This document shows positions 1 to 6,398 of a stretch of 13,092 nt of DNA, piece after piece. Position 1 is the first letter of the stretch, and the number at the start of each line of letters is the position of its first letter. This DNA is from an uncultured Collinsella sp. (GTDB taxonomy: Bacteria > Actinomycetota > Coriobacteriia > Coriobacteriales > Coriobacteriaceae). The DNA lies in the NCBI GenBank assembly GCA_958447915.1, contig CAUDCB010000043.1:1-13092 (forward strand), written 5' to 3'. The notes under the pieces were generated by a model that was not told the origin of the DNA, ran no database searches, and was given only the letters and a program-made list of their open reading frames with translations. Position numbers and translations under genes: made by a program.

Positions 1-579
1 TGCGATGCGATCGAGCTTTGCCTGCAGCTGCTTGTAGTACGGGATGCAGCGCGCCATGACAAACCAAAACACCAGGCCGATGGCGGGCGTGCAAATCAAA
101 AAAATCATGCCGAGCTTAAGGTCGATAGCGAGGGCCGCGACCATGGAGCCCACCGCCAGGAAAGGCCAGCGGATGAGCATACGCACGCCCAGCGCCACGG
201 CGAGCTGCACCTGGTTGACGTCGTTGGTGATGCGCGTGATGAGCGACGGCGTGCCAAAGCGATCGAGCTCAGCATAGCTCAGCTTGTTGATGTGCTGGTA
301 GAGCGCGCCGCGAATGTCAGTACCCATGCCCTGCGAGGTGAGCGCCGCCATCTTTTGGCAGACGAGCGTAAACGAGATGCCAATCACGGCCATGGCGGCG
401 AGCACCATGCCGTAGTGGACGACGGCGTTCACATCGTGCGCGCCGATGCCCTTATCGATCATCTGGGCAATCACCAGCGGCGTTAGCAGGTCAAAGATCA
501 CTTCGATCAGCTTGCACGCAGGGCCAATCACCATACACCGGCGAAAATGGCCACCAAACAGCCAGAGCAGCACAATCAT
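1..579 (-). CDS. ABC exporter, transmembrane half (partial, runs off the window)
   Basis: This reading frame is read on the minus strand from ATG at 577-579 and is still open at base 1, giving 193 codons. The protein has the layout of a type IV (MsbA/LmrA-like) ABC exporter membrane domain. A first hydrophobic segment precedes LTPLVIAQMIDKGI, a second spans about residues 57-74, and the intracellular segment YAELDRFGTPSLITRITNDV is the conserved coupling-helix region of this family. Two further membrane helices follow at about 136-175. The ATP-binding domain lies outside the window. An in-frame TAG sits four codons before the ATG, so the start is well bounded; the ribosome site (AGGTAG, about 12 nt upstream) is weak. 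It probably exports drugs, lipids or peptides, usually with a partner half-transporter, but the substrate cannot be read from sequence. It is not contiguous with the exporter pair at 8375-12116. Confidence 0.88.
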   Translation of the reverse strand, partial: MIVLLWLFGGHFRRCMVIGPACKLIEVIFDLLTPLVIAQMIDKGIGAHDVNAVVHYGMVLAAMAVIGISFTLVCQKMAALTSQGMGTDIRGALYQHINKLSYAELDRFGTPSLITRITNDVNQVQLAVALGVRMLIRWPFLAVGSMVAALAIDLKLGMIFLICTPAIGLVFWFVMARCIPYYKQLQAKLDRIA

Positions 580-592
580 AAAAAGGCGCTAC

Positions 593-627
593 CTATCATC
601 AACTATCTTCAATCTGATTCATGATAG
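593..627. promoter_or_regulatory. Inverted repeat upstream of the ABC gene
   Basis: The 7-bp arms CTATCAT (593-599) and ATGATAG (621-627) are exact inverse complements, separated by 21 bp, and lie 14-48 bp upstream of the start codon at 579. They could be an operator or a 5'-UTR hairpin. No regulator gene is adjacent, and the position relative to a promoter is unclear because no convincing -35/-10 pair was found. Confidence 0.3.
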
Positions 628-905
628 TACGGCGAACCCTGAAGATGCGTAAGCAACTCGTTACAGAAGAGTCTTGAGCGGTGGTAAAAACCGTCACTGT
701 TTTGGCGCAGTTAGCAAGCGACATAACGCCAGGGATTCAATTATCAGATAAATGTGACCCTTCAGGCGGTTTTGGTCGGCTACCCGCGAGTGCCGGCAGG
801 GCGTTTGGTAGTCGAGCGATTCCGCAGGCAAAGCCGAGGACCAGCGAGACACCACTCCATCACGCCCGGACCACGTGGCCGCCTATGTTTTGGCAAAGCC
901 GGCGA
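628..905. other. Intergenic stretch with no recognisable gene
   Basis: No reading frame here on either strand has a ribosome site together with recognisable protein content. There is no tRNA fold and no obvious repeat. It probably holds the distal promoter region of the ABC gene at 1-579. Confidence 0.5.
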
Positions 906-1005
906 GCGCCACCCAGAGCGAACAAGTTGGCATGAAAAAGGCAAGGCATAGACCTTCTGGTCATGCCTTGCCTTTTGAATGACAAATTGTCGCTCTGGGT
1001 GGCGC
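906..1005. repeat. 100-bp near-perfect hairpin element
   Basis: Arms 906-921 and 990-1005 are exact inverse complements over 16 bp. Within them, 936-949 pairs exactly with 963-976 over 14 bp, and 951-954 pairs with 959-962 around a 4-nt loop. The intermediate segments pair at roughly 10 of 13 positions. The whole 100 bp therefore folds back on itself. It lies just beyond the 3' end of the SRP RNA gene. It could be a miniature inverted-repeat element or a structured RNA. No target duplication is visible. Confidence 0.6.
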
Positions 1006-1018
1006 GCAGCGTCGAGCA

Positions 1019-1044
1019 TTGCGCGGTTTGGTAAAACCGCGCAA
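1019..1044. terminator. Hairpin downstream of the SRP RNA
   Basis: An 11-bp perfect stem (1019-1029 with 1034-1044) encloses a 4-nt loop. On the minus strand it follows the pyrimidine-rich tract (1040-1053) after the SRP RNA stem and may back up termination. It has no U-run of its own on the minus strand, so it is not a textbook intrinsic terminator. Confidence 0.4.
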
Positions 1045-1057
1045 AAAGAAAGCCCGT

Positions 1058-1158
1058 GCGCTCGATGGATTCGGATGCCCGACAGAGGCTCCTTATGGCT
1101 GCTTCCTTCCGGACCTGACCAGATTCGGAACATGTCGTCATCCGAACCCATCGAACGC
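1058..1158 (-). ncRNA. ffs: Signal recognition particle RNA, small bacterial (4.5S-like) type
   Basis: The minus strand contains the invariant SRP domain IV core GGTCAGGTCCGGAAGGAAGC, complementary to about 1101-1120, with the GGAA tetraloop and the asymmetric internal loop that binds the Ffh M domain. The ends, 1139-1158 and 1058-1077, are complementary over 20 nt apart from a few wobble positions and close the long rod of the molecule. The mature RNA is about 100 nt, the usual length for the small bacterial type without an Alu domain. With Ffh and FtsY it targets nascent membrane proteins to the translocon. A T-rich tract follows at once on the minus strand (1040-1053), so the terminal stem probably also serves as terminator. 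tadA lies upstream on the same strand, as in the tadA-scr-dnaX region of Bacillus, but dnaX is not found downstream. The exact 5' and 3' ends are estimates. Confidence 0.95.
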
Positions 1159-1174
1159 GCTAGGCGCTCGATAT

Positions 1175-1203
1175 ATCTTACCCGCTCCCGCCCGATGGGG
1201 CAA
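1175..1203 (-). promoter_or_regulatory. Promoter of the SRP RNA gene
   Basis: On the minus strand TTGCCC (1198-1203) and TAAGAT (1175-1180) are separated by exactly 17 bp. The predicted start is near 1168, about 10 nt before the terminal stem of the SRP RNA. Confidence 0.65.
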
Positions 1204-1215
1204 GGTAGCTAATTT

Positions 1216-1279
1216 GGGACGAGGCTTTTTTGACTACTCGGGCAATCGGATCGGCAAGTAGTCAAAATCGCCCCGTTCC
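1216..1279. repeat. Imperfect long inverted repeat
   Basis: Arms 1228-1238 and 1257-1267 are exact 11-bp inverse complements. Pairing continues outward imperfectly (GGGACGAGGC near 1216 against CGCCCCGTTCC near 1269). It lies just upstream of the SRP RNA promoter and folds into a hairpin of about 64 nt. Its function is unknown. Confidence 0.5.
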
Positions 1280-1312
1280 AAAAAGACTGGTCTGACGCTG
1301 TGCCACGAAAGT

Positions 1313-1448
1313 GGCCTATCTACTACGTTTAGGCCGCAGGGGTCAACCATAGCCGGCTTTTTCGAAAACCGGCAAGCTCTCTACCTGCGGTTTCATTTTT
1401 GCAAATTCCGAGATGGTCGAGGGCGGCCGGTTAAACGTAGTAGATGGC
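1313..1448. repeat. Nested long inverted repeat (136 bp)
   Basis: The outer arms ATCTACTACGTTTA (1318-1331) and its exact inverse complement (about 1432-1445) are about 100 bp apart. CCGCAGG (1334-1340) and CCTGCGG (1384-1390) form an inner stem, which encloses a further hairpin at 1352-1373 (GCCGG...CCGGC). This nesting suggests a folded RNA or a palindromic mobile remnant. No known riboswitch consensus was recognised. Confidence 0.5.
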
Positions 1449-1512
1449 CGCATTTTGTGGCGGACGGTCCGACCCAAGGCACAAGGCGGCCAGCCTCGGA
1501 TGACCATTCACG

Positions 1513-1581
1513 AAGTTGCGGTGGAATACGGACTGAATTGGCCCCTTAAAGGCAAAAACACTCCGTATTTCACCGCAACTT
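1513..1581. repeat. 69-bp inverted repeat just after the tadA-glycerate kinase stop codon
   Basis: Arms 1513-1532 and 1562-1581 are inverse complements at 19 of 20 positions, with a 29-nt loop. The repeat begins 15 bp after the minus-strand stop codon at 1597. Its position suits a 3'-end stem that stops transcription or protects the mRNA, but no U-tract follows, so an intrinsic terminator is not assured. Confidence 0.55.
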
Positions 1582-1596
1582 ATAGAGAGATAGGTT

Positions 1597-3378
1597 TTAG
1601 ACACGGCCGAGGTCGTAGGCTTGAGCGGCTGCTTCACCGGCGCAGATGAGGTTGGTTGTGGCTTCCTGGGGGGCGAGCGCCTGGTCAAGAGGCATGGGCC
1701 TGCGACAGACCGGCAACACTAGATCGACACCTCGCTCATACACTACATCCAAGTTATCCGTGCGACCGCCCACGACGGCAACAACCGGCTTGCCATAGCG
1801 TTTCGCACGACGGGCCACGCCCACCGGCGCCTTGCCGGCAGCGGATTGCTCGTCCATATTGCCCTCGCCCGTTATGACCAGGTCGACATCGCGTACGCGC
1901 TCGTCAAACCCAACGAGGTCGAGCACCGTCTCAACGCCCGAGCATAGCTCCGCACCGAGCGCCAGCAGCGCGGCACCCAGGCCGCCGGCGGCACCGGCAC
2001 CGGGCACGCCGAGCACTGAGCCAAATGTCCGTGCGCCCTCGGGTGTGCGCAACAACCCCTGAGCCCGTGCCTCGGCAATTGCCGCATCGAGCAGGCGACC
2101 GTAGCCGACCATCCAGCTGTCGCACCTGCGCAGCACCTCAGCGTCATCCGCCGGCAGGCCCTTTTGTCCGCCGAACACCGCAAGCGCGCCGCGACGCCCC
2201 ACGAGCGGATTCTCGACATCGGAAAGCACCACGACGCGCGCGCCATTCAATGCCCGAAGCGCCGGTGCCAAATCGATACTCGACGCGTGTTCAAGGCCCG
2301 CGAGACCAGGGGCGATATTGCAGCCACACTCATCGACAAGACGCGCGCCCAGCGCCTGCAACATGCCGGCACCACCGTCGTTGGTGGCGCTGCCGCCCAG
2401 TCCTATATATAGAGTCCTCGCCCCCGCGCGAACCGCACGAAGCATCAGCTCGCCCACGCCATAGGTCGTAGCGGCCAACGCCGCCGGCTCTGTGCAGGGC
2501 GAATACCCAATACCCGCCGCCTCGGCCATCTCAATTACAGCCGACTCGCGCTCGCCATCCACCAACATCCGAGCAGATACGCGATCGCCCAAGGGGCCTG
2601 CGACTTCACATGCCACGACCTCACCGCCACACGCGGCAACAGCATCGAGCGTTCCCTCGCCACCATCTGCCAGCGGCAATGCGCGCACCTCGGCATCGGG
2701 CCACACACGGCGCATACCTTCGGCAACTGCCGACTCCGCCTGCGAGCTCGACACACTGCCTTTAAAGGAATCAATCGCCAGCAGCACACGGCGGGGCCGG
2801 CGGCACGCGGCACCAAAATCGACCGCCTCAACGGCAGTATCTTCAACACACGCGAGCGCCTCGGCATGAGCGGTATGCGCCTCAAGATCGGCCCCACAAC
2901 CGCAGCCAGCACCATCGGTGCCACGCAGCCCACTAAAATAGCTGCTCAACACCTCACGACACTCGTCTGCCAGCACGCCGGCCGTCACGTTAAACCGATG
3001 ATTCAGGCGCGAGTCGGCATTCAAATCGTATAGCGACCCCAGAGCGCCCGCCTTAGCATCGGCCGCGCCGTACACGCAGCGCCCCACGCGCGCATTAACC
3101 ATAAGCCCCGCGCACATGCAGCAGGGCTCGAGCGTCACGTAGACCGTACAATCGGAAAGGCGCCAGCGTCCAAGCGACTGAGCGGCGGCGCATAGGGCCG
3201 CAAACTCGGCATGCGCCGAAGGATCCTGGTCGAGCTCGCGGCGATTATGCGCCCGCGCGACAATCTCACCCGCGCGCACCACTACGGCACCGATCGGCAC
3301 CTCGCCCACCGCCGCGGCGGCACGCGCCTCCGACAGCGCCTCACGCATGAACTTCTCATCGATTCCGGTGCTCGTCAT
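1597..3378 (-). CDS. TadA tRNA adenosine deaminase fused to glycerate kinase
   Basis: This single 593-residue frame has two complete enzyme domains. Residues 1-150 are TadA, which makes inosine at tRNA-Arg(ACG) position 34. The zinc and catalytic motif HAE is at 56-58 and PCCMC at 85-89. Residues 152-196 form a linker rich in Ala, Gly and Cys. Residues 197-593 are a GlxK/GarK-type glycerate kinase (ATP + glycerate to phosphoglycerate), with AIDSFKGS at 201-208, LADGGEGT at 236-243, GLGGSATNDGG at 326-336, DVENPL at 387-392 and TGEGNMDEQS at 503-512. The usual lengths, about 150-170 and 380 residues, fit two full domains. The start ATG at 3376-3378 follows AGGGGAGGCG; an upstream in-frame start (3429) lacks such a site. 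No internal start with a ribosome site is evident before the kinase, so the product is probably one polypeptide unless cleaved. The family assignments are strong; the reason for the fusion is unknown. Confidence 0.95.
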   Translation of the reverse strand: MTSTGIDEKFMREALSEARAAAAVGEVPIGAVVVRAGEIVARAHNRRELDQDPSAHAEFAALCAAAQSLGRWRLSDCTVYVTLEPCCMCAGLMVNARVGRCVYGAADAKAGALGSLYDLNADSRLNHRFNVTAGVLADECREVLSSYFSGLRGTDGAGCGCGADLEAHTAHAEALACVEDTAVEAVDFGAACRRPRRVLLAIDSFKGSVSSSQAESAVAEGMRRVWPDAEVRALPLADGGEGTLDAVAACGGEVVACEVAGPLGDRVSARMLVDGERESAVIEMAEAAGIGYSPCTEPAALAATTYGVGELMLRAVRAGARTLYIGLGGSATNDGGAGMLQALGARLVDECGCNIAPGLAGLEHASSIDLAPALRALNGARVVVLSDVENPLVGRRGALAVFGGQKGLPADDAEVLRRCDSWMVGYGRLLDAAIAEARAQGLLRTPEGARTFGSVLGVPGAGAAGGLGAALLALGAELCSGVETVLDLVGFDERVRDVDLVITGEGNMDEQSAAGKAPVGVARRAKRYGKPVVAVVGGRTDNLDVVYERGVDLVLPVCRRPMPLDQALAPQEATTNLICAGEAAAQAYDLGRV

Positions 3379-3413
3379 CGTTCGCCTCCCCTGTTGCAAA
3401 TCCAAAACGATGC

Positions 3414-3419
3414 TATCAT
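3414..3419 (+). promoter_or_regulatory. Putative -10 box of the tRNA-Ser promoter
   Basis: TATCAT lies 10 bp before the tRNA 5' end. The -35 match (TGTTGC at 3392-3397, 16-bp spacing) is weak. The 51-bp gap also has to hold the 5' region of the divergent tadA fusion gene. Confidence 0.4.
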
Positions 3420-3429
3420 TACGACTCAC

Positions 3430-3519
3430 GGAGAGATGGCAGAGCGGTTGAATGCGGCGGTCTTGAAAACCGTTGAGCGCGAGAGCGTTCCGGGGGTTCG
3501 AATCCCCCTCTCTCCGCCA
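3430..3519 (+). tRNA. tRNA-Ser (anticodon UGA)
   Basis: This is a 90-nt class II tRNA. The acceptor stem GGAGAGA (3430-3436) pairs with TCTCTCC (3509-3515), followed by discriminator G and an encoded CCA (3517-3519). The anticodon loop CTTGAAA gives anticodon TGA, which reads UCA and related Ser codons. A long variable arm and the T arm GGGGGTTCGAATCCCCC are present. It is divergent from the tadA fusion gene and convergent with the TetR gene, whose stop lies 4 bp beyond the CCA. Confidence 0.97.
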
Positions 3520-3522
3520 CTC

Positions 3523-4107
3523 TTAGTGACTCACCGGCGTCATAGTCCGCTCGAACAGCGCATCGACCACGTCGGCGATTTCGGATCGGCGCTCTAGTAC
3601 GTGGCCCGATTCCCACCACATGGTAAAGAGCCGAATAATGCCGCCGGCGACAAACTCAGACGTTGTCTCGAGCGATACGGGCGCGAGCGCATCCTCGTCA
3701 AGCGCGCTCATCACGCGCCCGCGTATGGAGCGCGCGATGCGGTCGCAAATCATGCTGGTCAGCATACCCGACATACTGCTCGCCAAAATGTTATCCATGA
3801 GCTGCTCATGCGCCAGAATCAGATCCATGGCATCAGCGAACACTTCGTGGCGAAGCGCTCGCACGTCCTCGGCGCCCTCCGCGCCATCCGCATCGGCTCG
3901 CTTTTGCGGTAGGCCCGACATGAGTTCATCGATATAGAAGGCAAAGTAATCGTTTTTGTCGCGGAAGTGCTTGTAGAACGTCGTCCGACGAATCATAGCG
4001 CGGTCGCACAGCATGGCAACCGTCACGTCCTCAAACCGATGCTCTTCGAGCAGCTCAGTAAAGGCCTCGAACAGGGCCCGATAGGTTTTCTTGATGCGAA
4101 GGTCCAT
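3523..4107 (-). CDS. TetR/AcrR-family transcriptional regulator
   Basis: The predicted protein has 194 residues, a normal TetR length. The N-terminal helix-turn-helix is at about residues 25-50 (FEDVTVAMLCDRAMIRRTTF then YKHFRDKNDYF). The C-terminal part resembles the small ligand-binding domains of DhaS-like low-GC and actinobacterial TetR proteins. The start ATG at 4105-4107 was chosen because GAGGAGGGCG precedes it at proper spacing; the frame stays open further upstream, but that extension would read through the lemA promoter region. It is transcribed divergently from lemA, so lemA or its own gene is a plausible target. The effector is unknown. Its 3' end nearly abuts the 3' end of the opposing tRNA-Ser gene, with no terminator between. 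Confidence 0.9.
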   Translation of the reverse strand: MDLRIKKTYRALFEAFTELLEEHRFEDVTVAMLCDRAMIRRTTFYKHFRDKNDYFAFYIDELMSGLPQKRADADGAEGAEDVRALRHEVFADAMDLILAHEQLMDNILASSMSGMLTSMICDRIARSIRGRVMSALDEDALAPVSLETTSEFVAGGIIRLFTMWWESGHVLERRSEIADVVDALFERTMTPVSH

Positions 4108-4180
4108 ACGTATCGCCCTCCTCAAGGAAAAGACAGCGCTCACTAATCTGTCGCATATCTTACACCTGTATCGCCCACCC

Positions 4181-4241
4181 TTGGCGAATGGCCTCACCTT
4201 GGTGGAAACATAACGCTTACCGGAAAGTTCGGTATCGCCAA
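4181..4241. promoter_or_regulatory. Inverted pair of TTGGCGA sites between the tetR-type gene and lemA
   Basis: TTGGCGA (4181-4187) and its inverse complement TCGCCAA (4235-4241) lie in the divergent promoter region, with similar flanks (CACCC-TTGGCGAAT and CAACCT-TTGGCGATA when read in the same sense). One copy overlaps where the regulator gene's -35 would lie (putative -10 TAAGAT at 4157-4162, minus). The other lies inside the lemA promoter. They are candidate operator half-sites for the adjacent TetR-type protein. Confidence 0.35.
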
Positions 4242-4257
4242 AGGTTGCGGGTATACT
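4228..4257 (+). promoter_or_regulatory. Putative lemA promoter
   Basis: TATACT (4252-4257) is a good -10 box. TTCGGT (4228-4233) is an acceptable -35 at 18-bp spacing. The start site would be near 4264, leaving a 5' UTR of about 55 nt. Confidence 0.5.
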
Positions 4258-4318
4258 AGTAGCGTTACACCAACGGCAGCCGGCGGAAAACGCCGCGGCC
4301 ATTCGAAACGGAGACACC

Positions 4319-4870
4319 ATGATTCCCGTCATCATCGGTATCGTTGTTGTCGTTGTGATTGTCTGCGCCATCGCTGGCATCTACAACAACATGGTCACCA
4401 AGCGCAATCGCATTGATAACGCCTGGCAGAACATCGACACGCAGCTGCAGCGCCGCAACGACCTGATCCCTAACCTAGTCGAGACCGTCAAGGGCTACGC
4501 TAAACACGAGCAGGACACGCTTGCCGCCGTGGTCAACGCGCGCAACGCCGCCGTGAGCGCCACCACGCCCGAAGCCAAGATGGAAGCCGACAACGTGCTG
4601 ACCGGCGCCCTGCGCCAGCTCTTCGCCGTGGCCGAGGCTTACCCCGATCTTAAGGCGAACACCAACTTTACGCAGCTCCAGGCCACGCTCGAGGACACCG
4701 AGAACAAGGTGAGCTACGCGCGCCAGAGCTACAACGACTGCGTGCTTAGCTACAACAACGCCATCCAGACGTTCCCTGCCGTTATCTTTGCCGGCATCTT
4801 CCAGTTTAAGGAGCGCCAGGGCTTTGAGGCAGCCGAGGCCGCCCGCCAGGCACCGACCGTCAAGTTCTAA
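4319..4870 (+). CDS. lemA: LemA family membrane protein
   Basis: The protein has 183 residues, the typical LemA length. An N-terminal membrane anchor (about residues 3-22, very rich in Val and Ile) is followed by the family hallmark: YNN at 23-25, then W-QNIDTQLQRRNDLIPNLVETVKGYAKHE. The rest is mostly alpha-helical and exposed on one side of the membrane. LemA proteins are widespread but their function is poorly defined; in several bacteria they are linked to envelope stress or to neighbouring TPM-domain or HtpX proteins. Here the gene stands alone, with GGAGAC as ribosome site just upstream and a strong terminator after it. The divergent TetR-type gene may control it. Confidence in the family is high; no cellular role is claimed. 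Confidence 0.95.
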   Translation: MIPVIIGIVVVVVIVCAIAGIYNNMVTKRNRIDNAWQNIDTQLQRRNDLIPNLVETVKGYAKHEQDTLAAVVNARNAAVSATTPEAKMEADNVLTGALRQLFAVAEAYPDLKANTNFTQLQATLEDTENKVSYARQSYNDCVLSYNNAIQTFPAVIFAGIFQFKERQGFEAAEAARQAPTVKF

Positions 4871-4906
4871 CAAGTTGGCAACGCATCCTGAATCGGCTAT
4901 ATGCAT

Positions 4907-4953
4907 AAACCGCTCCGTCGAATGCATACTTCGACGGAGCGGTTTCCTTTTTC
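4907..4953 (+). terminator. Intrinsic terminator after lemA
   Basis: A perfect 16-bp stem (4907-4922 with 4930-4945) and 7-nt loop are followed by CCTTTTTC. It lies 37 bp after the lemA stop codon. Confidence 0.9.
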
Positions 4954-4976
4954 GCGTAGGTCCCCCTCTAAGCGCC

Positions 4977-5177
4977 GTGCATTTTTGGGAGTATTCAACA
5001 TAACCAAGAGCATCGGGCGCCATGACGAAGGCCAAAGACCGCGAATATCCCTGCAAATCAAGTGCTGTCGGCCCATAACCCCGCCTATTATTCGCGAAAA
5101 GCATCGACGAGCACGGATTTTTGCCCGAACGTCGGTATGCAGGGGCCTTCGATTGCAGAATACTCGCAAAAATGCAC
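4977..5177. repeat. 201-bp element with 20-bp terminal inverted repeats (MITE-like or structured RNA)
   Basis: The ends 4977-4996 and 5158-5177 are inverse complements at 19 of 20 positions. Inside, CGAAGGCC (5026-5033) pairs with GGCCTTCG (5144-5151), and CCCTGC (about 5050-5055) pairs with GCAGGG (about 5139-5144). The complementary blocks are nested in order, so the element could fold as one long branched hairpin. It contains no convincing gene; a 29-codon minus-strand frame starts with GTG at the right end and reads VHFCEYSAIEG..., and the left end read on the plus strand begins VHFWEYS. The element occupies most of the gap between the lemA and ilvE terminators. No flanking duplication could be identified. 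Confidence 0.55.
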
Positions 5178-5204
5178 GTCGCCACCGCCCCCACATGGCA
5201 CGAA

Positions 5205-5249
5205 GCAAAACAAAAGCGCGGCCTAAAAGGCCGCGCGCCATCTTTTTTC
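5205..5249. terminator. Bidirectional terminator downstream of ilvE
   Basis: An 8-bp GC stem (5216-5223 with 5229-5236) is followed on the plus strand by a T-run (5241-5247) and on the minus strand by TTTTGTTTTG. On the minus strand it lies about 110 nt after the ilvE stop and is its probable terminator. The stretch 5250-5345 between them holds no gene; a short direct repeat AGCTGTC occurs just after the ilvE stop. Confidence 0.8.
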
Positions 5250-5345
5250 AGATCTATTTTGCCCGTAACGGCAGCGCCGAGGTAACGCAGGCCCGAGGAC
5301 GCGCCGGAAAGGAAGGTCGCCCTCGGCCCGGACAGCTAAGACAGC

Positions 5346-6398
5346 TTACGCGACGGTGTAAACCCAGTTGTGCTTATCCTCAACAGCACCAGACTGGATG
5401 CCCGTCAGGGTCTCGCGGAGCCTCTTCATTACAGGACCGATCTCGGTGTAGCCAGCCGGGAAGGTCACAGTCTCGTCGGCACCGTAGACCTTGTTGTCGA
5501 TCTCGCCGACCGGGGAGATAACGGCAGCGGTGCCGCACAGACCGCACTCAACAAAGGTGCCGGCCTTAACCTCGGCCCACTCGACGGGACGCTGGTCGAC
5601 GGTCATGCCCAGGTCCTGAGCAACCTGAACGAGCGAACGGCGGGTGATGGAGGGAAGAATGGAGTCGGTGTGCGACTGCGGGACAACAAGCGTGCCATCT
5701 TCCTTCACGAACAGGATGTTGGCGCCACCGGTCTCCTCGACATAGGTGCGGGACTCGGAGTCGAGATACAGGTTCTCGGCATAGCCCTCGCGGTGAGCCT
5801 CCATCGTGGGCCTCAGGGACATGGCGTAGTTGAGGCCGGCCTTGATGTTGCCGGTGCCGTGCGGTGCGGCGCGGTCGTACTCGGAAACGCGCAGCTTGAC
5901 AGGCTTGAGGCCGCCCTTAAAGTACGGACCGACCGGGGTCACGAGAATACGGAACGTGTACTCAGGAGCGGGAGCCACGCCGATCACATCACCGGAGCCA
6001 ATCATAAATGGACGCACGTACAGGGTTGCGCCGGAACCGAAGGGCGGAACCCATGCGGCGTTGGCAGAGACGACCTGCTTGACGGCCTCGACAAACTTAT
6101 CCTTGGGGAACGGGGGCATCTCCAGACGCTGGGCGGAGTTGTACATACGCTCGGCGTTCATGTCGGGACGGAAGCAGACGATGCTGCCGTCCTCGGCGGT
6201 GTAGGCCTTCAGGCCCTCAAAGACCTCCTGGCAGTAGTGGAAGATACCGCCGCACTCGGAGACGTGCAGGGTGTGGTCGGTGGTCAGGCCGCCCTCGTCC
6301 CACTCGCCATCCTTCCAATGAGCCTCGTAGCTGTAATCGGTCTTCATGTAGCCAAAGCCGAGGCTACCCCAATCGATATCTTTCTTCTCGACAGTCAT
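5346..6398 (-). CDS. ilvE: Branched-chain amino acid aminotransferase
   Basis: This 350-residue class IV (fold type IV) PLP aminotransferase catalyses the last step of Leu, Ile and Val synthesis and the first step of their breakdown, with 2-oxoglutarate/glutamate as amino partner, in the cytoplasm. The PLP lysine is K186 in GTGNIKAGLNYA. Other family marks are EVFEGLKAY (58-66), YVRPFMIGSG (127-136), EETGGANILFV (221-231) and the phosphate-binding GLCGTAAVISP region (286-296). The length matches the long BCAT type (about 340-360). ATG at 6396-6398 follows GGAGCG; the frame stays open upstream to 6506 but without a ribosome site and with un-enzyme-like sequence. No other ilv or leu genes are adjacent, so it is probably a single-gene unit. 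A long 5' leader, possibly translated, precedes it. Confidence 0.96.
   Translation of the reverse strand: MTVEKKDIDWGSLGFGYMKTDYSYEAHWKDGEWDEGGLTTDHTLHVSECGGIFHYCQEVFEGLKAYTAEDGSIVCFRPDMNAERMYNSAQRLEMPPFPKDKFVEAVKQVVSANAAWVPPFGSGATLYVRPFMIGSGDVIGVAPAPEYTFRILVTPVGPYFKGGLKPVKLRVSEYDRAAPHGTGNIKAGLNYAMSLRPTMEAHREGYAENLYLDSESRTYVEETGGANILFVKEDGTLVVPQSHTDSILPSITRRSLVQVAQDLGMTVDQRPVEWAEVKAGTFVECGLCGTAAVISPVGEIDNKVYGADETVTFPAGYTEIGPVMKRLRETLTGIQSGAVEDKHNWVYTVA

Noticed and set aside
780..1151. 123-codon minus-strand frame that crosses the SRP RNA gene
   Set aside because: It overlaps the structured SRP RNA and the 100-bp hairpin and has no recognisable protein content.
3379..3429. Upstream extension of the tadA fusion ORF (17 more residues)
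   Set aside because: The strong ribosome site AGGGGAGGCG lies just before the internal ATG at 3378, and the extension covers the tRNA promoter region.
4475..5194. 239-codon minus-strand frame opposite lemA
   Set aside because: It runs through the lemA terminator and half of the inverted-repeat element; LemA on the plus strand is unmistakable.
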